Shown here piece after piece: positions 1 through 9,296 of a stretch of 64,000 nt of DNA (position 1 is the first letter of the stretch; each line of letters opens with the position of its first letter). The notes under the pieces are model-generated. The model had not been told where the DNA came from and did no database searches. It saw only the letters and a program-made list of their open reading frames with translations. Source of the stretch: Icerya purchasi (lineage: Eukaryota > Arthropoda > Insecta > Hemiptera > Monophlebidae); contig CM077116.1 in assembly GCA_039619475.1 (NCBI GenBank), positions 5,456,001 through 5,520,000 of the forward strand, given 5' to 3'. The position numbers and the translations under genes are program-made.

Positions 1-1028
1 GGAGATTTTTTTAAGATGTAATCCTCCCCTCAGTTTAACAAAAAATATTCCGACAGAAATTCGGCAGAGATTCACCTCTAATTCTATTTTTTTTTTTTAA
101 ATTAATCAATCGCTGTTTAATTATCACATTCATACTTTTTTAAACAATAACTGCTTGAGCAAACGAATAAAATAATTTATTAGTGCCTAATTTTTGCTTT
201 ATTTTTTTTTGTTTATTTCTAAAAACCAGCCTAAAATAAAATTCTCTCGGAAAGTTTTAGTTACACCACTGCGTTCCTGTATAACTACTGCAGCACTTAA
301 AAAAGCTTTTCCACTGTGCGCGAAAAAATAAACATATTATTTTATTTATTCCCCATTAAGCATTTGCGGACACCGACATCGATAAAAAAATCGGGTACAA
401 GGTTCGAGATGAAAACAAATCGATTTGAATTCATTGGCGCACACGAGACGATATTGAATAGTATTATTGGAGTAGTCGGTATTACCGGCCACATCATTGT
501 TTATACATATTTCCGATGAAAACACACATACGATTCCGGCGGGTGACTGGAGCTCAGTCTTAATTATTCTCTCGTAGAATTTCGGTTAGCGTTTTATTGA
601 ATCTTGCGTCCGTGATAATGTATCTTGTACGAAAAAGATAAGAGAATACGTGATCAGGCGAAGATGAAGCAGAAAAGCCGGAAGTGATAAAGGGACAAGT
701 GAAAAAGAAAGAGAATGAGAAAGGGTTTTGATGGAGGAGAAAAGAAATGCTATTTAGCGAACTGCGCCACTAGCTGGTTTCTTTTGTTTCGCCCATATGG
801 GTTACTTATCAAACCTATATTAATTACCTCGTGTTTTGTTTTTCTACAAACACTTTGTGTAGCACATCACTGATTTCATTCCAAATAGTACACAATCCTG
901 TAAGTAGGCAAACAAAACAAAAAATCGAAATTAAGCAACAATTAAAATTGACGGATAAAATAGTTTTAAAATTAGTGTAGTTGACGGTTATTAATAACAC
1001 AATTATAATTAGACTCATTTTCTATAGT
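1..1028. other. Unassigned AT-rich DNA
   Basis: No gene, RNA or known repeat is recognisable here. The open frames at 316-519 and 824-1018 are short and show no domain. Homopolymer A and T runs are common. Confidence 0.5.
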
Positions 1029-1183
1029 AACTGTTATTTAATATATTTAATAAAGTACGTAGGAAAAATAGTTAATTAATAATTAATAAAAATACACCGA
1101 CATGAAAAAATATGTCAGCGTATTTTTACTAATTATTAATTAACTATTTTTCCTACGTACTTCATTAAATCATAAATAACAGT
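1029..1183. repeat. Foldback repeat (MITE-like long inverted repeat)
   Basis: Two arms of about 66-69 bp are near-perfect reverse complements. The left arm starts AACTGTTATTTAATATATTT, and the reverse complement of the right arm starts AACTGTTATTTATGATTTAA; both run on through GTACGTAGGAAAAATAG. The central loop contains a second small hairpin, GACAT and ATGTC. This is the shape of a foldback element or MITE. The flanks share TTTTCTATA (about 1018-1026 and 1196-1204), but the right copy lies about a dozen bases away, so a target duplication is not established. No coding capacity. Confidence 0.75.
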
Positions 1184-1551
1184 TGCTAGTGTAGTTTTTC
1201 TATACGAATTCGATTAATTACTGTTATTTTTTTTCTTCGTTACTTTTTTGTTATTTCATTATTGAATGCGATTTGAAAAAAAAGGAGTAGCTCGTAGCTC
1301 ATTATTAGATGAAATGGGATAACTAATTTCCATACCATAAAACTCGGTTTTTATTTGAACATTCTTTTCAGATTAATCTGTTGTACACGGATGCAAACAA
1401 TTTTCTTTTTTGTGACCTATTCCGTAAACAGAAATTGAAAAAAAATATTTTTGTTTCCTTTTTCAGAAAATTTTCAATTTGATTGTACTCGTACGTGAAA
1501 TATTTTCAGGATAATTTTAAAAAGATCTACAAAATTTTTAATGAAACGTAG
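1184..1551. other. Unassigned AT-rich DNA
   Basis: Nothing recognisable is seen between the foldback repeat and the PEX10-like relic. Confidence 0.5.
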
Positions 1552-1971
1552 TCATATTAAGTCGGTTACGATTCCGTGAGGTATTGACTTTTTTCTATCT
1601 AATGATATTTGATTTATATTTTCAAGTATATCGAGTAAGTGGAAAAGTCTACGAATGTATAACATTAATCGGAATTTTTCTCGACCGAGAGCTAGTGCAC
1701 CGTAGTTATAGTCTGGCGCTTTTAGAAAATGCATTTTGGATCCCGATAGTTCAATAGCTGACGGTTATACATATCTTACTAATAATGGTACAATGTGATC
1801 GAATAGAAAGGGTAAAATATGTTCGATTATGAGGAAGGCGAGAATTCGGAATGGTTTTCCTTTACCTTCTGAGGATCTGATGCCTATCAGTTGCGTATAT
1901 GTAGCCATTACCGCACTGTAGTGTACAGTTGTTCGGACGAAACAAATGCGGTAGCAGAATAGCATGAACAA
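1552..1971 (-). pseudogene. PEX10-like peroxin fragment (degenerate)
   Basis: Read on the minus strand, two consecutive open stretches (1971-1765, then 1734-1552) resemble the membrane-associated N-terminal half of PEX10, a peroxisomal E3 ligase used in import-receptor recycling. The first contains TYTQLIGI followed by a basic linker and LAFLIIEHILPFLFDHIVPL, echoing the family pattern LGEEYxxIIxxD ... LLHxxLPYLLD. The second contains LYIRRLFHLLDILENINQIS, echoing FYIxGxFYHxxKRxTxIxY. A stop separates them. Alternatively, GTAAGA at the end of the first stretch and an AAAAG just after the second start could bound a short intron of about 60 nt. The C-terminal RING finger is absent nearby. The match is by eye and short, so this could be a decayed gene copy or a coincidence. 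Confidence 0.35.
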
Positions 1972-2189
1972 AGCGAAAATAAAATTTGACAGTGGAATTC
2001 AGTACTTCTTGCGGAAATGCAAACCATTTTGAAAAAAATCACCAACTTTTGACAGCTACATTAAAAAATATCCTCGTTTACATATCTTCATTACGAGAAT
2101 TTAAAAATGGCATCGGTAAGTACACTGGTGTAGTTCATTTGCTCATTACCGATGTATTTGATGCATACACAGCTGTTCCTAATCAATAT

Positions 2190-3060
2190 CCTTTTTTGCA
2201 CATAATTCCTTTTTTTTCCATTGGAGAGATCAAAGATCGCGAACAGAAAGGATATAAGAGCCGGTATAACATAAGGAAAAGAAAATGAGAGGATGAAGAA
2301 CGCGCCATAAAGCGTAGATTCCTTAGTAAAAACGACAAGAAAAAAGAGGAACATTCAGCAACGATGGAAGATCATCCAATCAAAGATATGGTCAGTACGT
2401 CATGTATAGAATAAGAAGTAGAAGGATGTAGATGAAAAAATGAAGAAGATATAAGTGAGAAACGGAAAAGCGACGAGTGAAGCAAAAAATCGCGTCCAAA
2501 GCGCATATGACAGATTCCAGTGAGAGCTGAACGCTGCAAAGAAGAAAGTTGAAAAACAGAGGATGAGGTGGAAGTTCTAGCTGAATAGATAAATGGAATC
2601 AGAATTTTAAAATGAAGAAAGAAATAATAGTTATTCCATAATCTAGCAGCTGGAAAGAGAAATGAGATGTTGCTGGATTCGAAAACGTTAAGAAATCTCT
2701 CGGTAGGAGAAGTTAAACAAGCTTGCCGATCAGCTAAGTCATTGCCTTCAATCTTTGAGTGCCCAGTTATCTATATGAACAATCAATTTAAATTGGGGTT
2801 CGGAGGAAAATATTATGAAATAAAGAATATATGAGAATATTAGAGGGAAGAGGAGATGAGATGGCTTGCCGGGCACTTTCGAAATTTGATACAAGAAGGA
2901 CCAGAGGTAAGAAGAAATGAAGAGAATAACCCACTAAAATAAAAATAGACTTCGTGTAGAACTCCAAATAGAAGAAAGGGAGTTTAAAAGAGTCAGAACA
3001 GTTTAGCAAAGGACGAAAAAAAGGCTGAACCAACTCCACAGAATCCCCTACAGCAGTCGG
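2190..3060 (-). mobile_element. I-group non-LTR retrotransposon, 3' fragment (RNase H and C-terminal finger)
   Basis: On the minus strand, 3039-2788 encodes an RNase H-like stretch with VSNFESARQAISS, a decayed form of the family's SDSxSAxxAI motif. Near 2700-2770 another frame gives ITGHSKIEGNDLADR, the WIPGHxGIxGNxxADxLA motif. Around 2490-2530 is ICHMRFGRDFLLHSSLFRFS, matching the ICLRFGHSxLPSSRFRxSL segment of the other copies. The last recognisable piece near 2200-2300 is FILSFSFPYVIPALISFLFA, the usual C-terminus. Frameshifts and stops are frequent, so it is dead. The 5' part (endonuclease and RT) is missing, as expected from 5' truncation. Confidence 0.7.
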
Positions 3061-4440
3061 TGAAGATTGTAAAGTGTTTTTTTTTGGGAAAATAATGCTT
3101 AAGACATTTAAAAATTCAACGGGCTTCCGACGGTTGACTGGCCTAAAAAGAAAAGAGAAGACTTACTAGAATAGTCGAAAATATTTGAAGATCAGAACCG
3201 TTTGAGATTATTTTTGTGCAATCCTGAATTAAGAATAAAAAAGAAGATCGGTTATTTTAATAAAATAATTAAATCGTGTTCTAAAAATTGCTGCAAAAGT
3301 GCGAAATGATTTCTAAATCTCTGAATTCTGCGTTTCGTCCGTTTGTATTTATTTCGTTTCTAGCGACATTTTGAATTTTCATTTGGCTCAGACACTATTA
3401 CATTCGGTATAGGGTAAAAATTACCCTAAAGGGAAGTCCTTAAGAGATTTTCAGTCATTAGGGTTTTTTTTGAATCAAAATTAAATTTGATTTTGGTTTT
3501 TCGCACTAGCCGATAAAAATGATTGATTAGAGAAACGGCTATTAAGGAACTGTTAAGAACTGGAATGCGGAAAGTAACAATTTTGAGTTGAAACAATTCG
3601 GGGCAGGCTATAAAATGGAAAAGTATGATCAGGAGGAGATTCTTGATTATATGTGAAGGTTACCTTCTTTTCGACTGGAATTTTTTCGGTATGATTGGTT
3701 TTGGCGGAAATTTCTTCAGTTTTAGTTTTATCTGAGTGTACTCTGTATTGTTAACTGATGGTATAGCCCGCATGCGTTCCCTTAAATTGAGGTATTTATT
3801 TTAATTCATTAATGTAAATTATTTAATAATAATTTTGTCTGTTATTAAGAGATATTAATTTATTTTAGTTTATAAATACTAACAAACAGATATGGACTTA
3901 TCTATATTTTTTCACTGTGATTCGTTTTGGCTGTGGCGAGCGAGGATTTTTACTCAGACCTTTTTACGCAAATTCCCCGCGGTGTTTTTCAGATAGCATC
4001 TGCTGAACGTTATCATTTGTGTTAATGAGAAACGTGCTACCAAATTTATTCCTAAATCGCTATAAAATATCTATTCAAATCAGTAGTTTCGCTCAAAAAA
4101 TCCCGTTTTTCTTTTACAATTCAGTTTTGCTGCATGTTCAATATGTGTACATACGTGTATATATATATATATGTATTTTTGCAAAATACACACTTTACTT
4201 AATTTTATTAGATTATTTATTTTTTCTAAATATTACCAACCTATTTTCGTTCTTTTTTTTTAAGTTCATTTAGGAAATCCAGAGCAAGAGATAATTTTCA
4301 GTCTTTGAAATACCACTGCTTAACGCAGCTGATTAACTTATTTTCGTAAAAATTGTAAAAAAAACCAATACGGAATGAGATTTCAAAAATTTGCACTTAT
4401 TCCGTTGAAAATGTATTGCTTAGTCGACTATGTTAATTTT
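3061..4440. other. Unassigned AT-rich DNA
   Basis: No gene or known element was recognised. A short TA run occurs at about 4158-4172. The open frame at 4019-4273 is low-complexity Phe/Tyr/Ile and looks spurious. Confidence 0.5.
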
Positions 4441-4449
4441 ATTTTTATT

Positions 4450-5115
4450 ATTTTCTTGTATCTACCGCGCCATGCAAATTTGGCTAGAAGTACGGAAAAT
4501 TGTGCATTAGATTTTTTAATTAGCCCAGACTCTTTAAGAAGGGATAGAAGGGGTATGATAGTTATAGGATCGTCTTGTAGTTGGGATTTAAGGTTGGGAG
4601 GTAGTTTGTGCTTGAGCCGCAGGCTTTGAAGTAATAGACATAGGATAAGAAAATGAGTAACAGCGATAGAGTCGTTGCATGAGGAAGCGGAGAGTCCAGA
4701 CAAAATGTGGCTATGTGAATATCTTGCGTGCCCGATGCGAAGCCGACACAGAGCGGCCTGGTCCTTACTCTGCGAAGGAAAGCGATTTCATGGACAGACG
4801 TTTTCTTTAATGAAGCGAAGGTGTAATGGTCTAGAGTTAGTCCACTTGCTTTGCCACAGGATCTAGAAAAGTTTTTTGATTAGATATTTAACTGTATTCA
4901 TTATTTGGACATATTCACGACAAAAGTAAATTTTTAACACTCAATTAAAACATTATATATATAATTGTTTAATTAAGTGTTAACAATTTATTTTTGTCGT
5001 GTAGATATTTAACGTCTGATAGTGGGCTCCTTATATTCGGAGCAGGTTGCATCACTGCTGCTTTCTTTGCTGCTCTGTCAGCAATTGTGTTTTCCAAAAT
5101 GTTCGAATGTCACGG
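4450..5115 (-). mobile_element. RNase H-bearing non-LTR retrotransposon, 3' fragment
   Basis: The minus strand from about 5115 to 5010 reads HSNILENTIADRAAKKAA, the distal RNase H motif (GHSxIxGNxxADxxAK). After an inserted palindrome it continues near 4860-4430 with ALCRLRIGHARYSHSHILSG, then a decayed Cys/His segment and LQDDPITIIPLLSLLKESGL. This RLRIGH ... DDP layout is typical of I/Jockey-type ORF2 C-termini. It differs from the LRFGHSxLPSSR family common in the rest of the window, so it belongs to another lineage. The 5' part is missing. Confidence 0.7.
4893..5001. mobile_element. Small palindromic MITE inserted in a retrotransposon
   Basis: Positions 4916-5001 form a near-perfect palindrome of about 40-bp arms starting CACGACAAAA(G/A)TAAATT and meeting in an AT-rich centre. 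The region is flanked by the 12-bp direct repeat TAGATATTTAAC at 4881-4892 and 5002-5013, which interrupts the RNase H frame of the host element. The simplest reading is an insertion with target duplication. About 23 bp (4893-4915) between the left repeat and the palindrome has no counterpart on the right, so the exact left boundary is uncertain. Confidence 0.6.
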
Positions 5116-5439
5116 TATCCATGTAAGTAACGGAATGAGAGATCAGCTTTGTGCAAGGACCTCATAGATGGACGCTTTTATGTGGTTGCGGTTTTTGTTT
5201 TCTATATCTTTCATAGCGAGCATGGAGTTGGTTATAATAGTTATGTTTGTCTGGTGCATATCTTGTGTTTGGTACCAGTTAATAACATTACAAAAAAGGA
5301 ATTAGTCAAAGTTAAACCAAAAAATTTCGAGTTTAGTATGAATTTGTAAGTTCAGATATGTTTTTCCTCTAATGTGCTGTTTTATGTTCATATTTGAAAG
5401 ATATTTTGGCTTCTTAAACTCTTCCACTCAGGCATAAAA
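5116..5439. other. Unassigned DNA
   Basis: No recognisable feature. The open frame at 5149-5349 shows no domain. Confidence 0.45.
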
Positions 5440-5640
5440 ATGATTTCGCTTTTTTTTTTTATATTTCGAATTTCATTTTTAAGTGGTTATTTGTGGTGGT
5501 GCGTTATGAATTTTTAAGTAATTCTTGAGCTCATTTTGAATTCTATATTACATATTCATAACGGTTTATTTTGCGTTTTTTATTGTCCAGGGTAATCGGT
5601 TATTCTATAGTTATAGATAGTCTTGAAGCAAATTTTAGTT
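5440..5640 (+). repeat. Dispersed repeat also found at 50.5-51.15 kb
   Basis: The segment containing TATTTCGAATTTCATTTTTA, then a GTTATGAATTTTTAAG block, then GAATTCTATATTACATAT resembles two tandem copies in the Helitron-rich region near 50.65-50.76 kb and 51.0-51.1 kb in sequence order. It is probably a detached piece of the same element family. No coding capacity was seen. Confidence 0.45.
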
Positions 5641-5880
5641 GTGATATATCTTCAAATTTTGTGGTTTATATATCAAACCATTCCTGCGTTATTGCATATT
5701 TTAATTTAATATTTTTATCATTTCTAATCTATCTTATTAGAATATTGTATATTACAAGACGGAATTCCAAAAAAACGAAAATAGGTTAAAAATATTTTAG
5801 AGAAATTAATAATTTAATAAAATGACGTAAAATACGGCTCTGTGATTATACATGTGCGGTGGTGCCAGAATTGATTTGTG
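5641..5880. other. Unassigned DNA
   Basis: Nothing recognisable before the 3' side of the Jockey-like element. Confidence 0.4.
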
Positions 5881-6007
5881 TGCAAAAAGGTAAGGAGGTC
5901 CGAATTGGGATATTAGAAAAGAAAGCCCGCGAGGAAGCAAAAACTGAGTCAGAGAAAATTCGAAGTTTTATTTAGGTTCTCAGAACTAAGTCGTGTACCA
6001 ACCGAGG

Positions 6008-6820
6008 CTACAATAATTCCATGTTGCAAGCAACCTTATGCACAGGAGTAGCTGCTATAGCAGAATTGGTGACAAGAGATTTAAAATGATGCGCGGCTAA
6101 TTCTAATTCATCCGGTGATTTGATTCTTACTTTAAGGTTTATGGAATTTTCAATGGTGACTCGCATTTTATTCCAGTCGGTATGTTTACTAGTTGGTCCT
6201 TCGCGTACTCCTTGTTTGAACAAAAAAGTATTATTTAAGCATAAGATTACGGGAGAATGATCGGAAGAGAGATCCGCAATATTTCTAAGATCCATGTAGT
6301 TAGTAGATACGTTTCGTGCAATAAAGAAGTTTAATCGGAATTCTGTTAGGGTCTGAAGGCCAGTAGGTAGGTTGCTACGCAGATAACGATCCATTGATTT
6401 TGTGCACTGATTTGAGAAGTTCTCTTCTCCTTTGATTTGTAGCTCTGGATCCCCAATGTATATTTTTTGCGTTGAAATCGCCTCCGAAAATCCATTTTGT
6501 ACCCAGTTTAGCAAATAATTCGTTAAAATCAGCAGCGTTAATTGCTTGATTAAGCGGACAGTAGATTGAGGAAACTACAGTTTTCGTATGGTGTAGCTGA
6601 ACGCTGATGCAAGTAGCTTGAAAGAGGTCAGAGCATATATTTATTCCTTCAGCAAACGTAATAGAATTTTTAACGAAAATAGCACTGCCGTCACGAGCTT
6701 TACCACACGGATGATTGTAATGGTGAGTCGAGTAACCCCTGATTTTCTTCAAGTGAATTTTATTGGTAAAGTTCGTTTCAGAAACTAACGCAATGTCAAT
6801 ATTCTTATGATGCAGAAAAG
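6008..6820 (-). pseudogene. Jockey-like endonuclease (EEP fold), N-terminally truncated
   Basis: This is the endonuclease that nicks the target DNA during retrotransposition. Visible motifs in order are NIDIALVSETNF (catalytic Glu region), GSAIFVKNSITF, WIFGGDFNAKNIHWGS (catalytic Asp/Asn) and DLSSDHSPVILCL (catalytic Asp-His pair). The last part is in a different frame from the first, with the switch near 6510-6375, so at least one frameshift is present. The usual N-terminal strand of the domain is missing because of the deletion noted at the gag junction. No RT domain follows. Confidence 0.8.
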
Positions 6821-7040
6821 TTAAATGATTTTCGGCACATTTGACGCACCATGGTGTCTTAGAACAATCATTTTTAGAATGGCCGATAGCTTGGCAGCGC
6901 TTGCACTGAGTAACTATTTTCCTAGGAAGCTCGGTCTTAACTTTGACGTACAGCATATGAGTGACGTCCAATGCCTCACTGTTGTTAAGGTTAATCAATG
7001 AATTTTTTTTTATTCGAATGTTAGTAATATCCTGGATCTA
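6820..7040 (-). pseudogene. Gag C-terminal part with CCHC zinc knuckles
   Basis: Downstream of the SINE on the minus strand the reading continues SLINLNNSEALDVTHMLYVK, then VTQCKRCQAIGHSKNDCSK. The spacing CX2CX4HX4C is a retroviral-type zinc knuckle that binds RNA. A second knuckle starts WCVKCAENHLT, but its last cysteine is lost because the frame runs straight into endonuclease sequence. That junction indicates an internal deletion of the gag end and endonuclease start. Confidence 0.8.
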
Positions 7041-7045
7041 AGTAA

Positions 7046-7222
7046 ATCCCAAGTTTACCCAGCTTATAATAATTGGATACCAGAGAAATCTGGAAAAGTG
7101 AAGGCGGCCAAGTGAAAAGAACTGGCCCCCCTACTCTCATTAGTGCCGTTGGGTTTAGTACATTGTGAACCATGACTTCACAATCCCGACGCCCTATCAA
7201 GGGTATAGTACTTACTTTACTT
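7046..7222 (+). mobile_element. SINE family A, copy 1 (5'-truncated)
   Basis: Shares with copy 2 the blocks AATTGG(G/A)TACCAGAGAAATC, AACTGGCCCCCCTACTCTC, GTGCCGTTG, TTAGTACA, ACTTCACAA, and the 3' end GTATAG(G/T)ACTTACTTTACTT. The tRNA-like head seen in copies 2 and 3 is missing. It lies inside a gag frame, so it inserted after that element. No clear target duplication was found. Confidence 0.75.
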
Positions 7223-7775
7223 TAATACGTCTGGCTTCATGTCCAACTTTCAATAATTCAGAAGCAATGTCAGCGACATTAGTTGTTGGGTATAAATAAC
7301 GAATAAATAACACGAAAGGGTTTTCTTCCTTCAATTGGTAAGTATGATGGGATATTGTTCCTACTTGAACATGAGAGTCGGAGTTAGATAACTCATCAAG
7401 TAACTTTCTAAGCTTACGACATTCATCAGGAGACTTAGGTTGAATTTTTAACACGTTATTTGCAAGTGCTTTTCGTTCACATTTAAGACAATTTTCTTTC
7501 AAAAGATTATCGAATGCAGAAATGTTTTGAATACCACTAGTAAAAATAGGTTGGGGTCTAAAAGACAGAGATTGTCCTTCCTTGCCTTTATTCTTGGATT
7601 TGATATTTTTATCTGCCTTGCTCGGATCAAAAGCAAGAGTTTGATCTGATTTGCAGCTTAAACGAAGTAGAGAATTTTCATCCTTTAGCAGAGCAACTTC
7701 TGCTAACAGTTCCTCGACTTTCTTCAATAGCTCTTCAACCGTATTCATAGCGCATGATTGAATTATAATTTTCAA
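7212..7775 (-). pseudogene. Jockey-like gag (ORF1), N-terminal part
   Basis: The frame starts MNTVEELLKKVEELLAEVAL, a short heptad-like coiled coil suited to gag self-assembly. A lysine-rich linker follows, then SPDECRKLRKLLDELSNSDS and PTTNVADIASELLKVGHEAR, which fits the PRE_C2HC region that precedes gag zinc knuckles. The frame stops where the SINE begins and resumes in the same sense beyond it (about 7040-6830). Without the SINE this would be a normal Jockey-type RNA-binding ORF1. The coiled coil and PRE_C2HC calls are by pattern only. Confidence 0.75.
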
Positions 7776-7906
7776 GAAAGGTACGATACGAAATTTTAAT
7801 AATGGTTAAATGGTAACACCGTTGGTTCCGATCGAAATGGATTTACGCTATAATTGCCAATGACAAGCGACAATACTTAGCTGATAGTCGATAAGACTAA
7901 ATTAAG

Positions 7907-7995
7907 TTTTTTTTTTTTATGGGTACGCCAACGAAGAGCAACAGCCCAATCAACCAAGGAATCGTAAGTAATAGCTCAAAAGGAGCATAACATAT
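7907..7995 (-). repeat. Retrotransposon 3' tail with poly(A), copy 1 of a duplicated 77-bp block
   Basis: A poly-T run (7907-7918) is followed by 77 bp starting ATGGGTACGCCAACGAAGAG. Positions 9308-9384 match it at 75 of 77 bases and also follow a poly-T run. Read on the minus strand this is a 3' UTR end with a poly(A) tail. A related tail sits at other minus-strand I-group 3' ends (for example near 40.32 kb). Confidence 0.75.
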
Positions 7996-9262
7996 CTTAA
8001 CTTAACCAAAAAGTTCTCTCTTCCCCGTTTCATCTCTGTATTTAGTGCCGAATGTGTTGTGATTTTCAAGGCTTTGTCCTTTTTAAATTCACATATCTTT
8101 TCTGAAAATATCATTATTCTGTCAGATTCTATGAGCTGCATATCAGCTTTGAAACTCTTATCGTTCTACACAAAATCCCATCCATGCCTCTATAAAATCA
8201 GAAGCCTAGTAGTGTCCCTTCGCGATAGTCTAGTTGCTAGAGCGCTTGACTTTCATTACGGAGATCACGGGTTCGATCCCGGGCGACGACAGAACTTATT
8301 ACAAAGAATTAAATTAAATACTCGCTAATAATCACGTAAAAGGCAATAGAAAACCAGCATCAGCACGTATACCATCATATGCGCGCTAGTTAATACACAG
8401 CAGACATACATGGGACTGCACTTGTATATCGATAAATCAAATGACTACTAATCAGTTCCGAATGAAGTCTTGCACGTGTACACTCGCATTGCATATAACA
8501 ATTGCCTAGTACACTACCTACATCTATACAGCTGAGATGTACGAATAGGTAGTCGCTGACGCTCAGAAGCTGACTATGGCGCTGTAAAGAAGAAGTAGTG
8601 TCCCTTGCTGAATCTGATGCAATAGTTAACTTTGTTTGGATACCAGGGCATGCGGATATCTATAATAACAAAGTGGCAGACATGGCTGCCAAAGATGCAT
8701 GAATGAATGGTTGTTTAGTCCCACACTTTCCAAACAAAGACTATTTGAGCTCATTAGATATGCTCATAAAGAATATTGGGAAGCTACACGGGCAAATCCA
8801 TTTTGCGCGCAACAGTACAAAATAGTTAAACCCAATATTCCTACCGTTCCTTGGTTTAACTACATTACAACTGTTTCGATGAATACCAGATCGTTTATCG
8901 TTACCTTATGTCCGCCTGGGGGTAAACCGCCTCCCTGCTTCTTTGTACAATATGGGTTTGATCCCTTCTTCCTATTGCCAACATCCACTTGACTCGGACA
9001 AAGTGGCGGACGGTGATCACCTCATCTTCGAATGTAATTTGCACACGGCGCAAAGAATTATTTTGTATAACTCGATAATAAATTTCCAAATCCCTCTGTC
9101 ATGTAGTGTCAATTCTCTCCTGGCCACCGGGAGTGCTGCAATATACAGGTTATTGTTTAATTATGTAGTTCAATGCAATATTACTGTGTAACGTTAATCA
9201 GTTAATTAATTATATTACACTGTCGATGGGTTAAATTTTCGAAGCCAAAAAAAAAAAAAAAT
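7996..9262 (+). mobile_element. RNase H-bearing non-LTR retrotransposon, 3' fragment with poly(A)
   Basis: On the plus strand, 8059-8220 reads HIFSENIIILSDSMSCISAL (the catalytic-Asp region of RNase H). After a SINE, 8607-8700 continues VNFVWIPGHADIYNNKVADM (distal RNase H motif with His and Asp). From about 8890 it reads LPYVRLGVNRLPAF and KVADGDHLIFEC, the C-terminal finger region, ending at the stop near 9190. A 3' UTR and an A run at 9246-9261 close the element. Stops near 8700 and elsewhere show it is inactive. Confidence 0.8.
8221..8593 (+). mobile_element. SINE family B (tRNA-headed) with 13-bp target duplication
   Basis: A 373-bp insertion is bounded by perfect 13-bp direct repeats AGTAGTGTCCCTT (8208-8220 and 8594-8606). 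It splits an RNase H reading frame that is continuous once the insert is ignored. The head has pol III-type internal promoter boxes: A-box-like TAGTCTAGTTG at 8226-8236 and B box GGTTCGATCCC at 8270-8280, about 33 bp apart as in tRNA genes. The T stem has a mismatch and the acceptor does not fold well, so this is not a functional tRNA gene. The body (8300-8593) resembles nothing else in the window. Confidence 0.85.
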
Positions 9263-9296
9263 ACTTTGAATATATGTTATACGCACATGCTAGTTT

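Larger units (their letters stand above)
5881..7905 (-). mobile_element. Jockey-clade non-LTR retrotransposon, 5' part (gag and endonuclease)
   Basis: In minus-strand order this holds a 5' leader (about 7905-7776), a gag ORF, zinc knuckles, and an apurinic-type endonuclease; the reverse transcriptase is missing. A SINE (7046-7222) splits gag. An internal deletion joins the second zinc knuckle directly to the middle of the endonuclease. Gag, CCHC knuckles and a GDFNAK-type endonuclease are standard for Jockey-clade elements. The copy is inactive. Just upstream of its leader is the poly-T end of another minus-strand insertion. Confidence 0.8.

Noticed and set aside
7046..7222. A target-site duplication for SINE A copy 1
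   Set aside because: The flanking AAGTAAAT and ACTTTAAT strings do not match convincingly.
8221..8300. A tRNA gene at 8.22-8.30 kb
   Set aside because: A and B boxes are present, but the T stem has a mismatch, the acceptor stem does not pair, and exact target duplications show it is the head of a SINE.
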